Source: Archangium gephyra (GTDB taxonomy: Bacteria; Myxococcota; Myxococcia; Myxococcales; Myxococcaceae). Taken from it: a stretch of 64,000 nucleotides of DNA. The position numbers and the translations under genes are program-made. The notes beneath the pieces are model-generated. The model saw only the letters and a program-made list of their open reading frames with translations, did no database searches and had not been told where the DNA came from. This document shows positions 1-7,768 of the stretch, in pieces; position 1 is the first letter of the stretch; each line of letters begins with the position of its first letter. The stretch lies in the NCBI RefSeq assembly GCF_001027285.1, contig NZ_CP011509.1, forward strand, positions 1,620,501 through 1,684,500, written 5' to 3'.

Positions 1-708
1 CTGGAGGGCGGCGGCCCGGTGAATGAGATCTACGACGCGTTCCACGCGGAGCTGCGCGCGGCGGCCGAGCGGCTGGGCGCGAAGGTGGAGCAGCAGGCGC
101 AGGCCGAGCGCGCGGCGAGCGCTTCCTTCCGGGCCACCGTGAAGGCGCGGCTGTCGGCCGAGGACGCGCGGCCGCTGGTGGACGCGGCGCTGCGGGCCTC
201 GGCGGGCGTGGAGGCGCGGGCCTCGGGCGCGGCGCTGTCGGCCCTCCTCTCGGCGGGCGGCGCGGCGGATGACGTGAAGCAGCAGGCGGTGACGGCGAGC
301 ACCACGCTGCGCACCCAGGTGCGTGCGTCCACGAGCGCGGCCATGGCGGCCAATGCCTTCGCGAGCTTCGAGTCGAGCGTGTCCGGGAGCGCCGACCTGC
401 AGGCCTCGGTGCTGGGCCGCTACCTCGGGGTGAATGCGTCCAACCAGCTCACGCTGGGCCTGGCGGTGCAGGCCACGGTGACGGCGGCGGCGGTGCTGGA
501 CACCACGCTGGACGCGGCGAGCTCCTCGGCGGTGTCGGCGGACGCGGTGAACGTCTCGCTGCTGGCCACGAAGACGGCCGAGGCCTACCAGGCCTATGCG
601 ACGGCGGTGCGGGCGCAGGCCACCGCGCTGTCCGTGTTCGGCGCCAAGGCGACGCCCGCGGTGGAGGTGCTGCTGGTGGCCGAGGGCTCCTTCCAGATGG
701 GCCAGTAG
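1..708 (+). CDS. Ala-rich hypothetical protein, 5' end outside the window
   Basis: Unrecognised. The frame is open from base 1, so the gene probably begins upstream; a GTG at 19 would give 229 residues. The product is very rich in Ala, Ser, Val and Thr, predicted mostly helical, with no Cys, no lipobox and no obvious membrane segment in the visible part. The N-terminal third has a charged, coiled-coil-like stretch (residues about 10-50 from the GTG). It ends just ahead of a lipoprotein gene on the same strand. Codon use matches the neighbours. Function unknown. Confidence 0.6.
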   Translation: MEGGGPVNEIYDAFHAELRAAAERLGAKVEQQAQAERAASASFRATVKARLSAEDARPLVDAALRASAGVEARASGAALSALLSAGGAADDVKQQAVTASTTLRTQVRASTSAAMAANAFASFESSVSGSADLQASVLGRYLGVNASNQLTLGLAVQATVTAAAVLDTTLDAASSSAVSADAVNVSLLATKTAEAYQAYATAVRAQATALSVFGAKATPAVEVLLVAEGSFQMGQ

Positions 709-803
709 CACCCACCTGTCGAGTTTCAACCCATGGACCCCCTCTCCTCCCGGTACCCACCGGGAGCGGCAGGGGGTTCTGTCTTGATGCAAGGAATGAC
801 CCG

Positions 804-1757
804 ATGAAGACCCGTCTGCTGCTGTTGTCCGCCTCCGCCTCGCTCGTGTCGGGGTGCTTCTACGGAGGGGACTGCGATCCGGAGCCGGACATCACCGTCA
901 AGCTGGAGGCCGCGTCGGAGGACGTGCGGTCGCTGCCCGTGCTCGCCAGTGGCAAGCTGTCGCTGCTCGGCCTCAACGTTCCCGATGCGCACGGTGACGT
1001 GAAGGTCAACCTGCGGATGACGAACGCGAGCAGCGTGGATGTCACCGGGCTGCGCTTCGAGGAAGTGGTGGATGGCACCCCGCGGACCCTCGAAGTCCTC
1101 GCCCAGCAGCACAACGGCTCCACGGTGAACAACGGGGGCTCGGTGGTGGACAAGGGCCAGCTGCGCTTCGCCTGGCGGGCGAAGAACCTGAGCGAGCTGC
1201 GCCTCCCCGCCGCGAAGGCCCACACCGGCCGCGTCACCCTCAATTGGAAGTACGAGGGCTGCCGAACCCAGACGGGCTCGGCCACCCTGGACGTTCCCGG
1301 CTTCGTGAAGGCGGTCGTCTCGACGGGCAACCTGCGGCTGGTCTCCGCCGAGGCCGCGGCGCCGGATCTGGTGAAGGGCGCCAAGGTGAAGATGGCGGTG
1401 GAGAGCGCGGTGGGCGACGCGGTGGTGAATCTGAAGGACGCGAAGTTCACGGTGACGTACTTCGGCGACGGTCTGATTCCGGGTGTGGGATTGGGACTCG
1501 TGCAGGCGAGCCAGGTGGCCCTGCGGTCCGGAGGCACGGCGCGCACGCAGGTGGCCGTGGGCGAGACGCTCGAGGTCTTCACCTCGCAGGAGCCCGGGGC
1601 GAGCTCCCCCGTCTTCGAGCCCTCGGGCCTGGCGGCCGCGGTGGGCAGCATCAGCGGTGGCAAGGCGCTCGTCACCCTCAACCTCACCTCCGAGAAGCAG
1701 AGCCAGCCCGGCGTGCCCGTGGTGGACACGGTGACCGAGCTGGTCGACCTGCCCTGA
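804..1757 (+). CDS. Putative lipoprotein, function unknown
   Basis: 317 residues starting at an ATG with AAGGA about 8 nt upstream. The N-terminus MKTRLLLLSASASLVSGC is a lipoprotein signal peptide with lipobox VSGC (Cys18). The rest is soluble and beta-rich, with phrases such as DVTGLRFEEVVDG and a TVTYFGDGLIPGVG segment that suggest repeated beta-sandwich domains. No catalytic motif is visible. It is followed by another lipoprotein and a CotH-like lipoprotein on the same strand, so a cell-surface role is inferred. Confident as a gene; function unknown. Confidence 0.8.
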   Translation: MKTRLLLLSASASLVSGCFYGGDCDPEPDITVKLEAASEDVRSLPVLASGKLSLLGLNVPDAHGDVKVNLRMTNASSVDVTGLRFEEVVDGTPRTLEVLAQQHNGSTVNNGGSVVDKGQLRFAWRAKNLSELRLPAAKAHTGRVTLNWKYEGCRTQTGSATLDVPGFVKAVVSTGNLRLVSAEAAAPDLVKGAKVKMAVESAVGDAVVNLKDAKFTVTYFGDGLIPGVGLGLVQASQVALRSGGTARTQVAVGETLEVFTSQEPGASSPVFEPSGLAAAVGSISGGKALVTLNLTSEKQSQPGVPVVDTVTELVDLP

Positions 1758-1901
1758 CAGTCTGTCCCGCGTCCCGGGACGTCTCGCGGTCGGTCTGTCG
1801 CTGTCGCGCGCCACGCGCCGCTCGTGCACCCGAGCAGGCAAGCGTGGCGCGTGCGTTGCACGGGGCCCCGTCCATTGCGCGAGCGCGCGGAGGGGGAACC
1901 C

Positions 1902-2432
1902 ATGCGTGGATGGAAGAGGCTGTGCTGGATGGCGTTGGCCGTGGTGGCGGTGCTGGGCGCTGGCTGTGGTGGCGGCGGGCTCACGCCCGAGGAGCAGGAG
2001 CGATGGGTGGGCTCCTACCGGCTGCCGCAGGACGGCGTCGAGAACAACAACGCCCCTGTGGGGCCGTTCTGCTGCTCGGGGAAGACGCTCCTCGTCCGGG
2101 AGCCGGAGGGAGAGGGCGTGCTCGGCTACGCCCACTTCTATTCCTGGGAGGGACAGGCCTACAACTTCGAGGGGGGCTCGGGTGCGCCCGACGTCCTCCT
2201 CCGCTTGAGCGGCCGGACGCAGCTGGACGCTGGCGTGGGCGAGGAGGAGATGGGGCACATCGCGTTCACGGCCGCGGAGCTGAAGGCCGGTGCTTCCAAG
2301 CGCCAGCGCGTGGGCGCGCTCGAGTACCTCGTCACCGTGGATCGCGTGGAGACGCTCGACCACGACGGCCGCCCGTACTTCCGCATGGACTCGCTGGAGG
2401 TCTCGGTGGATGTCCTGCGGGTGAAGGACTGA
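1902..2432 (+). CDS. Putative lipoprotein, function unknown
   Basis: 176 residues. The start is the ATG at 1902, preceded by GGAGGGGG; the longer open frame upstream lacks a signal peptide. MRGWKRLCWMALAVVAVLGAGC gives a charged n-region, hydrophobic core and lipobox GAGC (Cys22). The mature part is acidic, contains a CC pair (FCCSGKTLLV) and aromatic-rich beta strands. It lies 143 bp after one lipoprotein gene and 113 bp before another. No family recognised. Confidence 0.8.
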   Translation: MRGWKRLCWMALAVVAVLGAGCGGGGLTPEEQERWVGSYRLPQDGVENNNAPVGPFCCSGKTLLVREPEGEGVLGYAHFYSWEGQAYNFEGGSGAPDVLLRLSGRTQLDAGVGEEEMGHIAFTAAELKAGASKRQRVGALEYLVTVDRVETLDHDGRPYFRMDSLEVSVDVLRVKD

Positions 2433-2545
2433 AGGCGCCTCCAGGAGGGCAGGGAGGCAGCCGAGCGGTCACTGGCCCAGCTCCCGCCCCGGTACCTCTT
2501 CCATGACGGAATGATTACTTCTCCCGCCACGGCGGGGAGGGGGAC

Positions 2546-4258
2546 ATGAGGGGCAGAGGGTGGTGGGGCCGGTGCGCGCTGGTGCTGGTGGCGTGTCTCG
2601 GGGGCGTGGGCTGCGAGTCCTCGCGGGACAGGGGCGGCTCGCTCGCAACGGGCGGGGACACGGTGTCTCCCGGGGAGCCGGGTTCTCCGGTGCCCTCGGA
2701 CGGAACCCCGCCCGCTCCCCCTCCGGATGACCCGAGGCCTCCGGCTTCACCGGACGCGGGGTCACCGGCGCCGGATGCCGGTCCATTGCCTCCCAAGCCC
2801 ACTGTCTGCGCGCCCACGGGAGAGGGTCCGCACTGGCTCCAGGAAGGCGAGCCCGTGACGGTGACGTTCCGCTGTGGCACCGGCTACACGGCGCCGGGGC
2901 TGCGCTTCAGCGTGTCGCCCCTGCCGGCCGGGGCGAGCCTGGACGAGGCGAGCGGTACCTTCCGGTGGACACCGGGCAAGGCCCAGGCGGACGTGTGGCT
3001 GCTCACCGTCACCGAGCACAGCACGGGCGAGACGGGGGTGGTGAAGGTGGGCGTGGCCGACAACTGGCTGGCGCCGGGCAACGTGCGGGAGGTGAACCCC
3101 CTCACGTACACCGAGGAGTACGGGCTGCCGGTGTTCCACCTCTCCTTCGAGGGCACCCTCACGGCGGGGGGCTACCGTCCGGTGCAGCTCGTCTACCGGG
3201 GGCACCGCTACACCGCCGAGGCCAAGTACCGCGGCGCCACCTCCAGCATCTTCCCCAAGCGCAACTACACCTTCAAATTCGACAAGGAGGACCCCTTCAA
3301 CGAGCCGGAGCTCGCGGGAGGCTTCTCCGGCCGGCGCAACCTGGTGCTCATCACCAGCTTCAATGACAACTCCTACCTGCGGCCGAGGCTCGCCTTCGAC
3401 CTGTGGAACCGGATGTCGCCGGAGCATGTGCAGGTGAAGACATACAGCGCGGTGCTCTATGTGAACGGGCGCTTCTGGGGCCTCTTCACCGTGGCGGACC
3501 ACGTGGACGAGCACCTGATGGAGCGCCACGGCCTCTCCGACGACGGAGACCTCTTCAAGGCGGTGGAAGCGGACGCGAACTTCTCGCGGCTCGACAAGAA
3601 TGGCGCGCCCAAGCAGCCCCTGGAGCTGGGCTTCGAGAAGAAGGAGGGCACGCCCAAGGACGGCTGGGTGGGCGCCTATGACACGCTCAACGCGCTCACC
3701 GCCTTCATCGCGGACTCGGACCGGGAGACCTTCCGCACGCAGTGGGGCTCGCGGCTCAACACGCGCGACTACGAGGACTGGTGGATCTTCAATACGGCCA
3801 TCCTCGGCACGGACTCGGGCGGGAAGAACGCCTACCACTACTACGATCCCGTGACGCGAGCCCCCTGGCGCTTCATCCCGTGGGACCTCGACGCGAGCTT
3901 CGGCCAGGACTGGGACACGCGCCGGCTCGGGCCCACGGTCCTCCTGGACTTCTCCGGCGTCAACCGGCTCTTCGCGCGCATGCTGGAGGAGCCCTCCATC
4001 TCCGGGCCCCTGCGCGAGCGCTACCGCTCGATGCTGCGGGGCCCGCTGGCGAAGGAGGAGGTGCTGAAGCTCCTCGACGGCTACGTGCGCGAAATCCACC
4101 CCGTGGCCCTGCGGGACGAGGCGCGCTGGCTCCAGCAGTACCGCACCTTCGAGCGCTGGAGCGATCGCACCGACTTCACCACCCACGAGCAGGAGGTGGA
4201 GTACCTGCGCCGGTGGGTGGACGAGCGGTGGAACCTGCTGGAGCGGCAGCTGCCGTAG
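2546..4258 (+). CDS. CotH-like kinase domain lipoprotein
   Basis: 570 residues; ATG preceded by GGGAGGGGGAC. The N-terminus has a lipobox (GVGC, Cys about 24) followed by a low-complexity Pro/Gly/Asp linker to about residue 90, then an Ig-like segment (about 95-180), then a CotH domain (about 185-560). CotH landmarks are KRNYTFKFDKEDPF, LVLITSFNDNSYLR, LYVNGRFWGLFTVADHVDEH and the acidic metal-site stretch PWDLDASFGQDWD. Known CotH proteins are atypical protein kinases that phosphorylate spore-coat or secreted proteins. Here an outer-surface kinase is inferred, possibly acting on exported proteins. The target is unknown. Confidence 0.85.
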   Translation: MRGRGWWGRCALVLVACLGGVGCESSRDRGGSLATGGDTVSPGEPGSPVPSDGTPPAPPPDDPRPPASPDAGSPAPDAGPLPPKPTVCAPTGEGPHWLQEGEPVTVTFRCGTGYTAPGLRFSVSPLPAGASLDEASGTFRWTPGKAQADVWLLTVTEHSTGETGVVKVGVADNWLAPGNVREVNPLTYTEEYGLPVFHLSFEGTLTAGGYRPVQLVYRGHRYTAEAKYRGATSSIFPKRNYTFKFDKEDPFNEPELAGGFSGRRNLVLITSFNDNSYLRPRLAFDLWNRMSPEHVQVKTYSAVLYVNGRFWGLFTVADHVDEHLMERHGLSDDGDLFKAVEADANFSRLDKNGAPKQPLELGFEKKEGTPKDGWVGAYDTLNALTAFIADSDRETFRTQWGSRLNTRDYEDWWIFNTAILGTDSGGKNAYHYYDPVTRAPWRFIPWDLDASFGQDWDTRRLGPTVLLDFSGVNRLFARMLEEPSISGPLRERYRSMLRGPLAKEEVLKLLDGYVREIHPVALRDEARWLQQYRTFERWSDRTDFTTHEQEVEYLRRWVDERWNLLERQLP

Positions 4259-4261
4259 GGC

Positions 4262-4648
4262 TCACGTGTCCTGCTGGATGAGCTCCACCCGGTAGCCATC
4301 CGGGTCCTCGACGAAGGCGATGACGGTGGTGCCGTGCTTCATGGGGCCCGGCTCGCGCACCACCTTGCCGCCGGCCTTGCGGATGGTGTCGCAGGTGCCG
4401 TGGATGTCCTTCACTCCCAGGGCGATGTGGCCGTAGGCATTGCCCAGCTCGTACTTCGAGGTGTCCCAGTTGTGGGTGAGCTCGAGGGCCGGGTGGGTGT
4501 CCTCGGGGCCATAGCCCACGAAGGCCAGGGTGAACTTGCCCTCCGGGTAGTCCTTGCGGCGCAACAGCTGCATGCCGAGGACACGGGTGTAGAAGTCGAG
4601 CGACTTGTCGAGGTCGCCCACGCGCAGCATGGTGTGGAGGATTCGCAT
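4262..4648 (-). CDS. gloA: Lactoylglutathione lyase (glyoxalase I)
   Basis: 128 residues, the normal size for bacterial GloA. It isomerises the hemithioacetal of methylglyoxal and glutathione to S-lactoylglutathione in the cytoplasm. Sequence: [20 protein letters not shown], typical of the VOC fold with metal-ligand His5, then [10 protein letters not shown], the GHIALGV strand with a second metal His, and [11 protein letters not shown] containing the last metal Glu. The start at 4648 is set by homology; the upstream open frame is a shadow. It is 5 bp after the end of an unknown gene on the same strand. Confidence 0.95.
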   Translation of the reverse strand: MRILHTMLRVGDLDKSLDFYTRVLGMQLLRRKDYPEGKFTLAFVGYGPEDTHPALELTHNWDTSKYELGNAYGHIALGVKDIHGTCDTIRKAGGKVVREPGPMKHGTTVIAFVEDPDGYRVELIQQDT

Positions 4649-4653
4649 GCGCG

Positions 4654-5385
4654 CTACATACCCTGGAACGTGCGCGTCCAGGCCCGCAACCGCCGCTGCA
4701 GCGCGGTGAGTGTCCAGAGGTCCGCCGGGTTGTCCGGGGCCACGGCCGCGAGCGCCCGCTCCACATGGGGCAGGGCACCAGGCTCGCCCCATTCGGAGAG
4801 CCGGCGCAGGGCGGACAGCGAGGGGCCCACCTCCAGCGCGGCCAGCAACGTGTGCACCACGCGGGGGCTGCGCTCGCGGCACAGCCGGTCCACCGCCTCG
4901 TGCCGCTCCTCGAAGGAGGACTCGGGGTGCAGCAGCACCGCGGAGAGCGCCTGGAAGGTCTCTTCCGGCAACAGCGGCTGGGGCGCCGGGTGGGGCCAGT
5001 GCTCGAGCGTGATGCCGGTGGGCCCCGCCGCGCTGCACTCGCGTTTCACCCCGTCCTCACCGAGCAGCTCCAGCAGCTTCCCCGGAGAGGGCGTGCCCGC
5101 CTCCAGCACCCGCCGGGCCCGCGGGGTGAGCGCCGCCGAGTGCCCGAGCAGGTGCAGGCGCAGCACGGACACTTCTTCCTGCGCGCAGGCCTCCTTCTCC
5201 ACCCGCTTCCACTTCACGAAGACCTCGGCGAGCCCCCGCTCGTGCACGTACCAGCGGTACTCCAGCCACACGGCGCTCAGGCGCTCGTCGAAGCGGGAGT
5301 CCTCGGGCTCGTACATCCGGGCGGCGCCCTCCTCCACACCCTGGAAGGAGGTGTCCAGCAACGCCTGCACGTGGCTCAATCGCAT
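4654..5385 (-). CDS. Hypothetical protein, HEAT-like
   Basis: 243 residues, unrecognised. It is soluble, without signal peptide or membrane segment. The C-terminal half has helix pairs such as [32 protein letters not shown] and [16 protein letters not shown], which look like HEAT/armadillo repeats of about 35 residues. The ATG at 5385 has no strong ribosome-binding site. The gene directly precedes gloA (5 bp), so the two are probably co-transcribed. Codon use is normal for the window. Confidence 0.65.
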   Translation of the reverse strand: MRLSHVQALLDTSFQGVEEGAARMYEPEDSRFDERLSAVWLEYRWYVHERGLAEVFVKWKRVEKEACAQEEVSVLRLHLLGHSAALTPRARRVLEAGTPSPGKLLELLGEDGVKRECSAAGPTGITLEHWPHPAPQPLLPEETFQALSAVLLHPESSFEERHEAVDRLCRERSPRVVHTLLAALEVGPSLSALRRLSEWGEPGALPHVERALAAVAPDNPADLWTLTALQRRLRAWTRTFQGM

Positions 5386-5491
5386 GGGGGCAAGGCGCAG
5401 TGTGCCATGAAAGGCCGCTCGACGGCGCCGGGCGGGAGGGCTTTACTCCCGGGGAGGTGGCACCCCGGTGCCCCGCATTCCCTGGAGGAAC

Positions 5492-5989
5492 ATGATGGCG
5501 GATGGTGACAAGGTGATTCTGGCGACGCTCGGCGCCGAGGCGGAGTTGGTGCGGCTCGGGACGGCGGTGGCCGACGTGCTGGCGAAGCTCAACGAGGTCT
5601 CCGCGCAGCAGCAGCGGACCATTCTGCAACTCGTGGTGGATGCGCGCGTGGCCAGTGAGTCCGTGCGTGGCCCCACGTCCGAGCCGAAGTCTGCCTCCCT
5701 TCCCCCCATCGAGCCCGCGCAGTCCGTGCCTCCGGCGGAGCGGGCCCCGGAGTCCGGCTCGCCCTCGGCCCACCCCGACGAGGCGCGCGCGCGGGCCCTG
5801 GCCTCCGTCTACGAGGCGGCGGCGCAGGCGCTCGGCCTGGCCTTCCAGAACGCCGTGGCCAACCAGCAGCAACTCAACACCCTGGGGCAGGCGGCGCTGA
5901 GCCAGTCGGCCGTGCTCGTGCTCTCGGCCGGCTCCTCCGGTGAGTCCCAGGGCGCGTCCCAGCCGGCCAGCGTCCTCAAGGCCGGCTGA
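5492..5989 (+). CDS. RebB-like (R-body/killing-trait) protein with duplicated motif
   Basis: 165 residues from the ATG at 5492, preceded by GGAGGAAC. The C-terminal part (residues 104-148) matches the RebB family: VYEAAAQALGLAFQNAVANQ, then QQ, then LxQAALSQ. RebB proteins are building blocks of refractile R-bodies, coiled protein ribbons first studied in Caedibacter. An N-terminal segment (N34 to S55) contains a second, degenerate copy, NEVSAQQQRTILQLVVDARV, that aligns with N120-V141. A Pro/Ser-rich linker (about 60-98) joins them. It is a single gene, with no other reb-like gene in the window, so a role in R-body assembly is only inferred. Confidence 0.6.
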   Translation: MMADGDKVILATLGAEAELVRLGTAVADVLAKLNEVSAQQQRTILQLVVDARVASESVRGPTSEPKSASLPPIEPAQSVPPAERAPESGSPSAHPDEARARALASVYEAAAQALGLAFQNAVANQQQLNTLGQAALSQSAVLVLSAGSSGESQGASQPASVLKAG

Positions 5990-6088
5990 GCCGGCACCCG
6001 AGGGGCCGGTGCGGGGGGCGTGGGCCACCATGGGCGGCAGCTGGAGTCCTGGCTGCCGCACGTGTCCTGGGCGCACGGTGCCCAGCAC

Positions 6089-7162
6089 TCACGGCCCGGG
6101 CTTGCCCGCGCACGACTGGCGGAGCGGCGGGATGGGCCGGCAGATGTGGGAGAGCCCGCAGTAGAAGCGGTTCTCACAGGCTCGCGAGGTGCAATCCTCA
6201 TCCTCTTGCGCGAACCGCCGGCAGGTACCACGCGTCGAGCTGCTGGGGTACGCTCCGTGACAGTAGAGGCCCCAGTCACACTCCAGGTCATGGCGGCATG
6301 AGGCGTCCTCGCCGAGCAGCTCGCGGCAAGTGCCGCGCGTGTAGGGGTCGGCATCACAGAAGAGCTCCTGCTTGCAGTCGCTTTGAATGTGGAGGCCCGA
6401 GTACCGGGTCCTGCAGAAGGCCCCCTGGGTTCTCGGCACCTGGCAGGTGCCTTCGATGCAGACGAGGTTCCAGCGACACGGAGCCTGCGAGAGGCCGCAG
6501 GACTGGCCCAGGGACGCGGCGCGCCGGCAGACCTTGTTGCGCATGTCGCAGAAGAGGCCTGGCGCGCAGGGCCCCAAGCCGAAGACGCCAGCTGACTCGC
6601 AAGTCTGGCCCTCTTCGAGAGGCTTCTGGCAGACGCCTTTGAGAGTGATGAGCCCCTCCTCGCACTGCGTGAGGAGCGAACTCGTCATTCCCTCGCCAGC
6701 CAGGGGCTGGCACGTGCCGCAGGAGGACGAGCTCGAAGTGGTGCAGAAGGAGCGGAGGCCACAATCACCGCTTCTATCGCAGCGCTCGCCGTCCTTCACT
6801 TGACCGAAGAGGAAGCGGCATTCCGCGGACGTTCCCATTTCCTCCATCAGCAGCCGCATGGGCAGCGGGGGCTGGTCGCAGGAACTGGTGCGGATCTTCT
6901 CCAGACATGCCGTGGCTGCCGCCGCGTCATACTGCATCCAGCCGGCTTGGAGGGCCTCGCTGTAACGCGTGGTCAGTGTGTAGAGGTCGATGTGCTGCTG
7001 CAACTGACCGCGCTTGCAGGAGTCCTTGTCGTAAGACACTCCGCAGCGCATGTATTTCTCGCACACGGCCTCGGCGAGCTGCGCCTCGAAGTCCTCTTGC
7101 TTCACGCTGCACGCCGCCAGCCACAACCCCACCACGGCCAGTGCCGTCCGGTACCTGTACAT
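6089..7162 (-). CDS. Cys-rich lipoprotein
   Basis: 357 residues from the ATG at 7162 (MYRYRTALAVVGLWLAAC, lipobox LAAC at Cys18). The mature protein has more than 30 cysteines arranged as repeats of the type GExCDRSGDCGLRSFC, GQTCESAG.....C.PGLFCD and GEDASCRHDLECDWGLYC, each 40-50 residues. These resemble Dickkopf-like disulfide modules common in myxobacterial lipoproteins. A helical domain (about 20-120) precedes them. Probably a disulfide-stabilised cell-surface protein; no enzyme motif seen. Confidence 0.8.
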   Translation of the reverse strand: MYRYRTALAVVGLWLAACSVKQEDFEAQLAEAVCEKYMRCGVSYDKDSCKRGQLQQHIDLYTLTTRYSEALQAGWMQYDAAAATACLEKIRTSSCDQPPLPMRLLMEEMGTSAECRFLFGQVKDGERCDRSGDCGLRSFCTTSSSSSCGTCQPLAGEGMTSSLLTQCEEGLITLKGVCQKPLEEGQTCESAGVFGLGPCAPGLFCDMRNKVCRRAASLGQSCGLSQAPCRWNLVCIEGTCQVPRTQGAFCRTRYSGLHIQSDCKQELFCDADPYTRGTCRELLGEDASCRHDLECDWGLYCHGAYPSSSTRGTCRRFAQEDEDCTSRACENRFYCGLSHICRPIPPLRQSCAGKPGP

Positions 7163-7403
7163 GGATGTCTTGCCCCCCCGCGTTGCTTGAGGGCGTACCC
7201 GTAGCACGCATCAGCGCTTGGTGAGGAGGGTGGGGTGGGCACACTGACTCCTGTCGTGCGTTGGACCCCGGTGCCGGGTGGCCTCATCCATCTGGTGGGA
7301 AGCGCATCGCCTTCCAGGTCTACTCCTGGCTCAATGGCACCTACGAGGCGCACCAGTGGGATGAGCCGGAGGACAAGGAGCCGGTCACCGATGAAGAGTC
7401 CGA
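7163..7403. other. Intergenic stretch before the gene remnant
   Basis: Upstream of the Cys-rich lipoprotein (minus strand) and ahead of the decayed gene (plus strand). Short open frames here have no ribosome-binding site. One plus-strand frame reads FQVYSWLNGTYEAHQWDEPE and could be a scrap of a former gene. No promoter motif is obvious. Confidence 0.3.
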
Positions 7404-7768
7404 GCCCGGGCCAGGGCGGTTCTGCAAGGGCTACGTGACACACCGGGGCTGGTCGCGGGAGCGCTCTCCGTCACCTTCGAGAGGCAGGGGACACGGCTCG
7501 TGGCGGAGGTGCGGGCCCGCGACGTGGGCCACCGGGTGCCCACGGGAGATCCCTTCCGCCGTCTGCGCCTGCGGCTGTGTCGCGAACCGGCCTGTGCATC
7601 CCCCATCGCCACGCGCTTCCTGATGCGCCGCTTCGAGATACGGGGCGACGGCTGGACGCTGGGCGAGGACACCACGGTGCCGGTGGAGACGGCATCCACC
7701 CCGCCGGTGCGCCGCCTGGAGTTTCCCCTCACGGCCCCGCTGCCGGAGGTGTTGCACTGGTGGCTGGC
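7404..7768 (+). pseudogene. Remnant of a multiheme cytochrome-like protein, C-terminal part
   Basis: A plus-strand frame without a usable start reads LVAGALSVTFERQGTRLVAE, then VRARDVGHRVPTGDPFRRLRL, then PVRRLEFPLTAPLPEVLHWW. The VGHRVPTGDPFRR phrase and closing beta strands resemble the C-terminal domain of cytochrome c554-type multiheme proteins. No heme-binding CxxCH sites remain in the readable part, and the frame runs into the 3' end of the minus-strand propeller gene. Interpreted as a truncated, non-functional 3' fragment. It could also be a divergent small domain protein that merely looks decayed. Confidence 0.4.
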
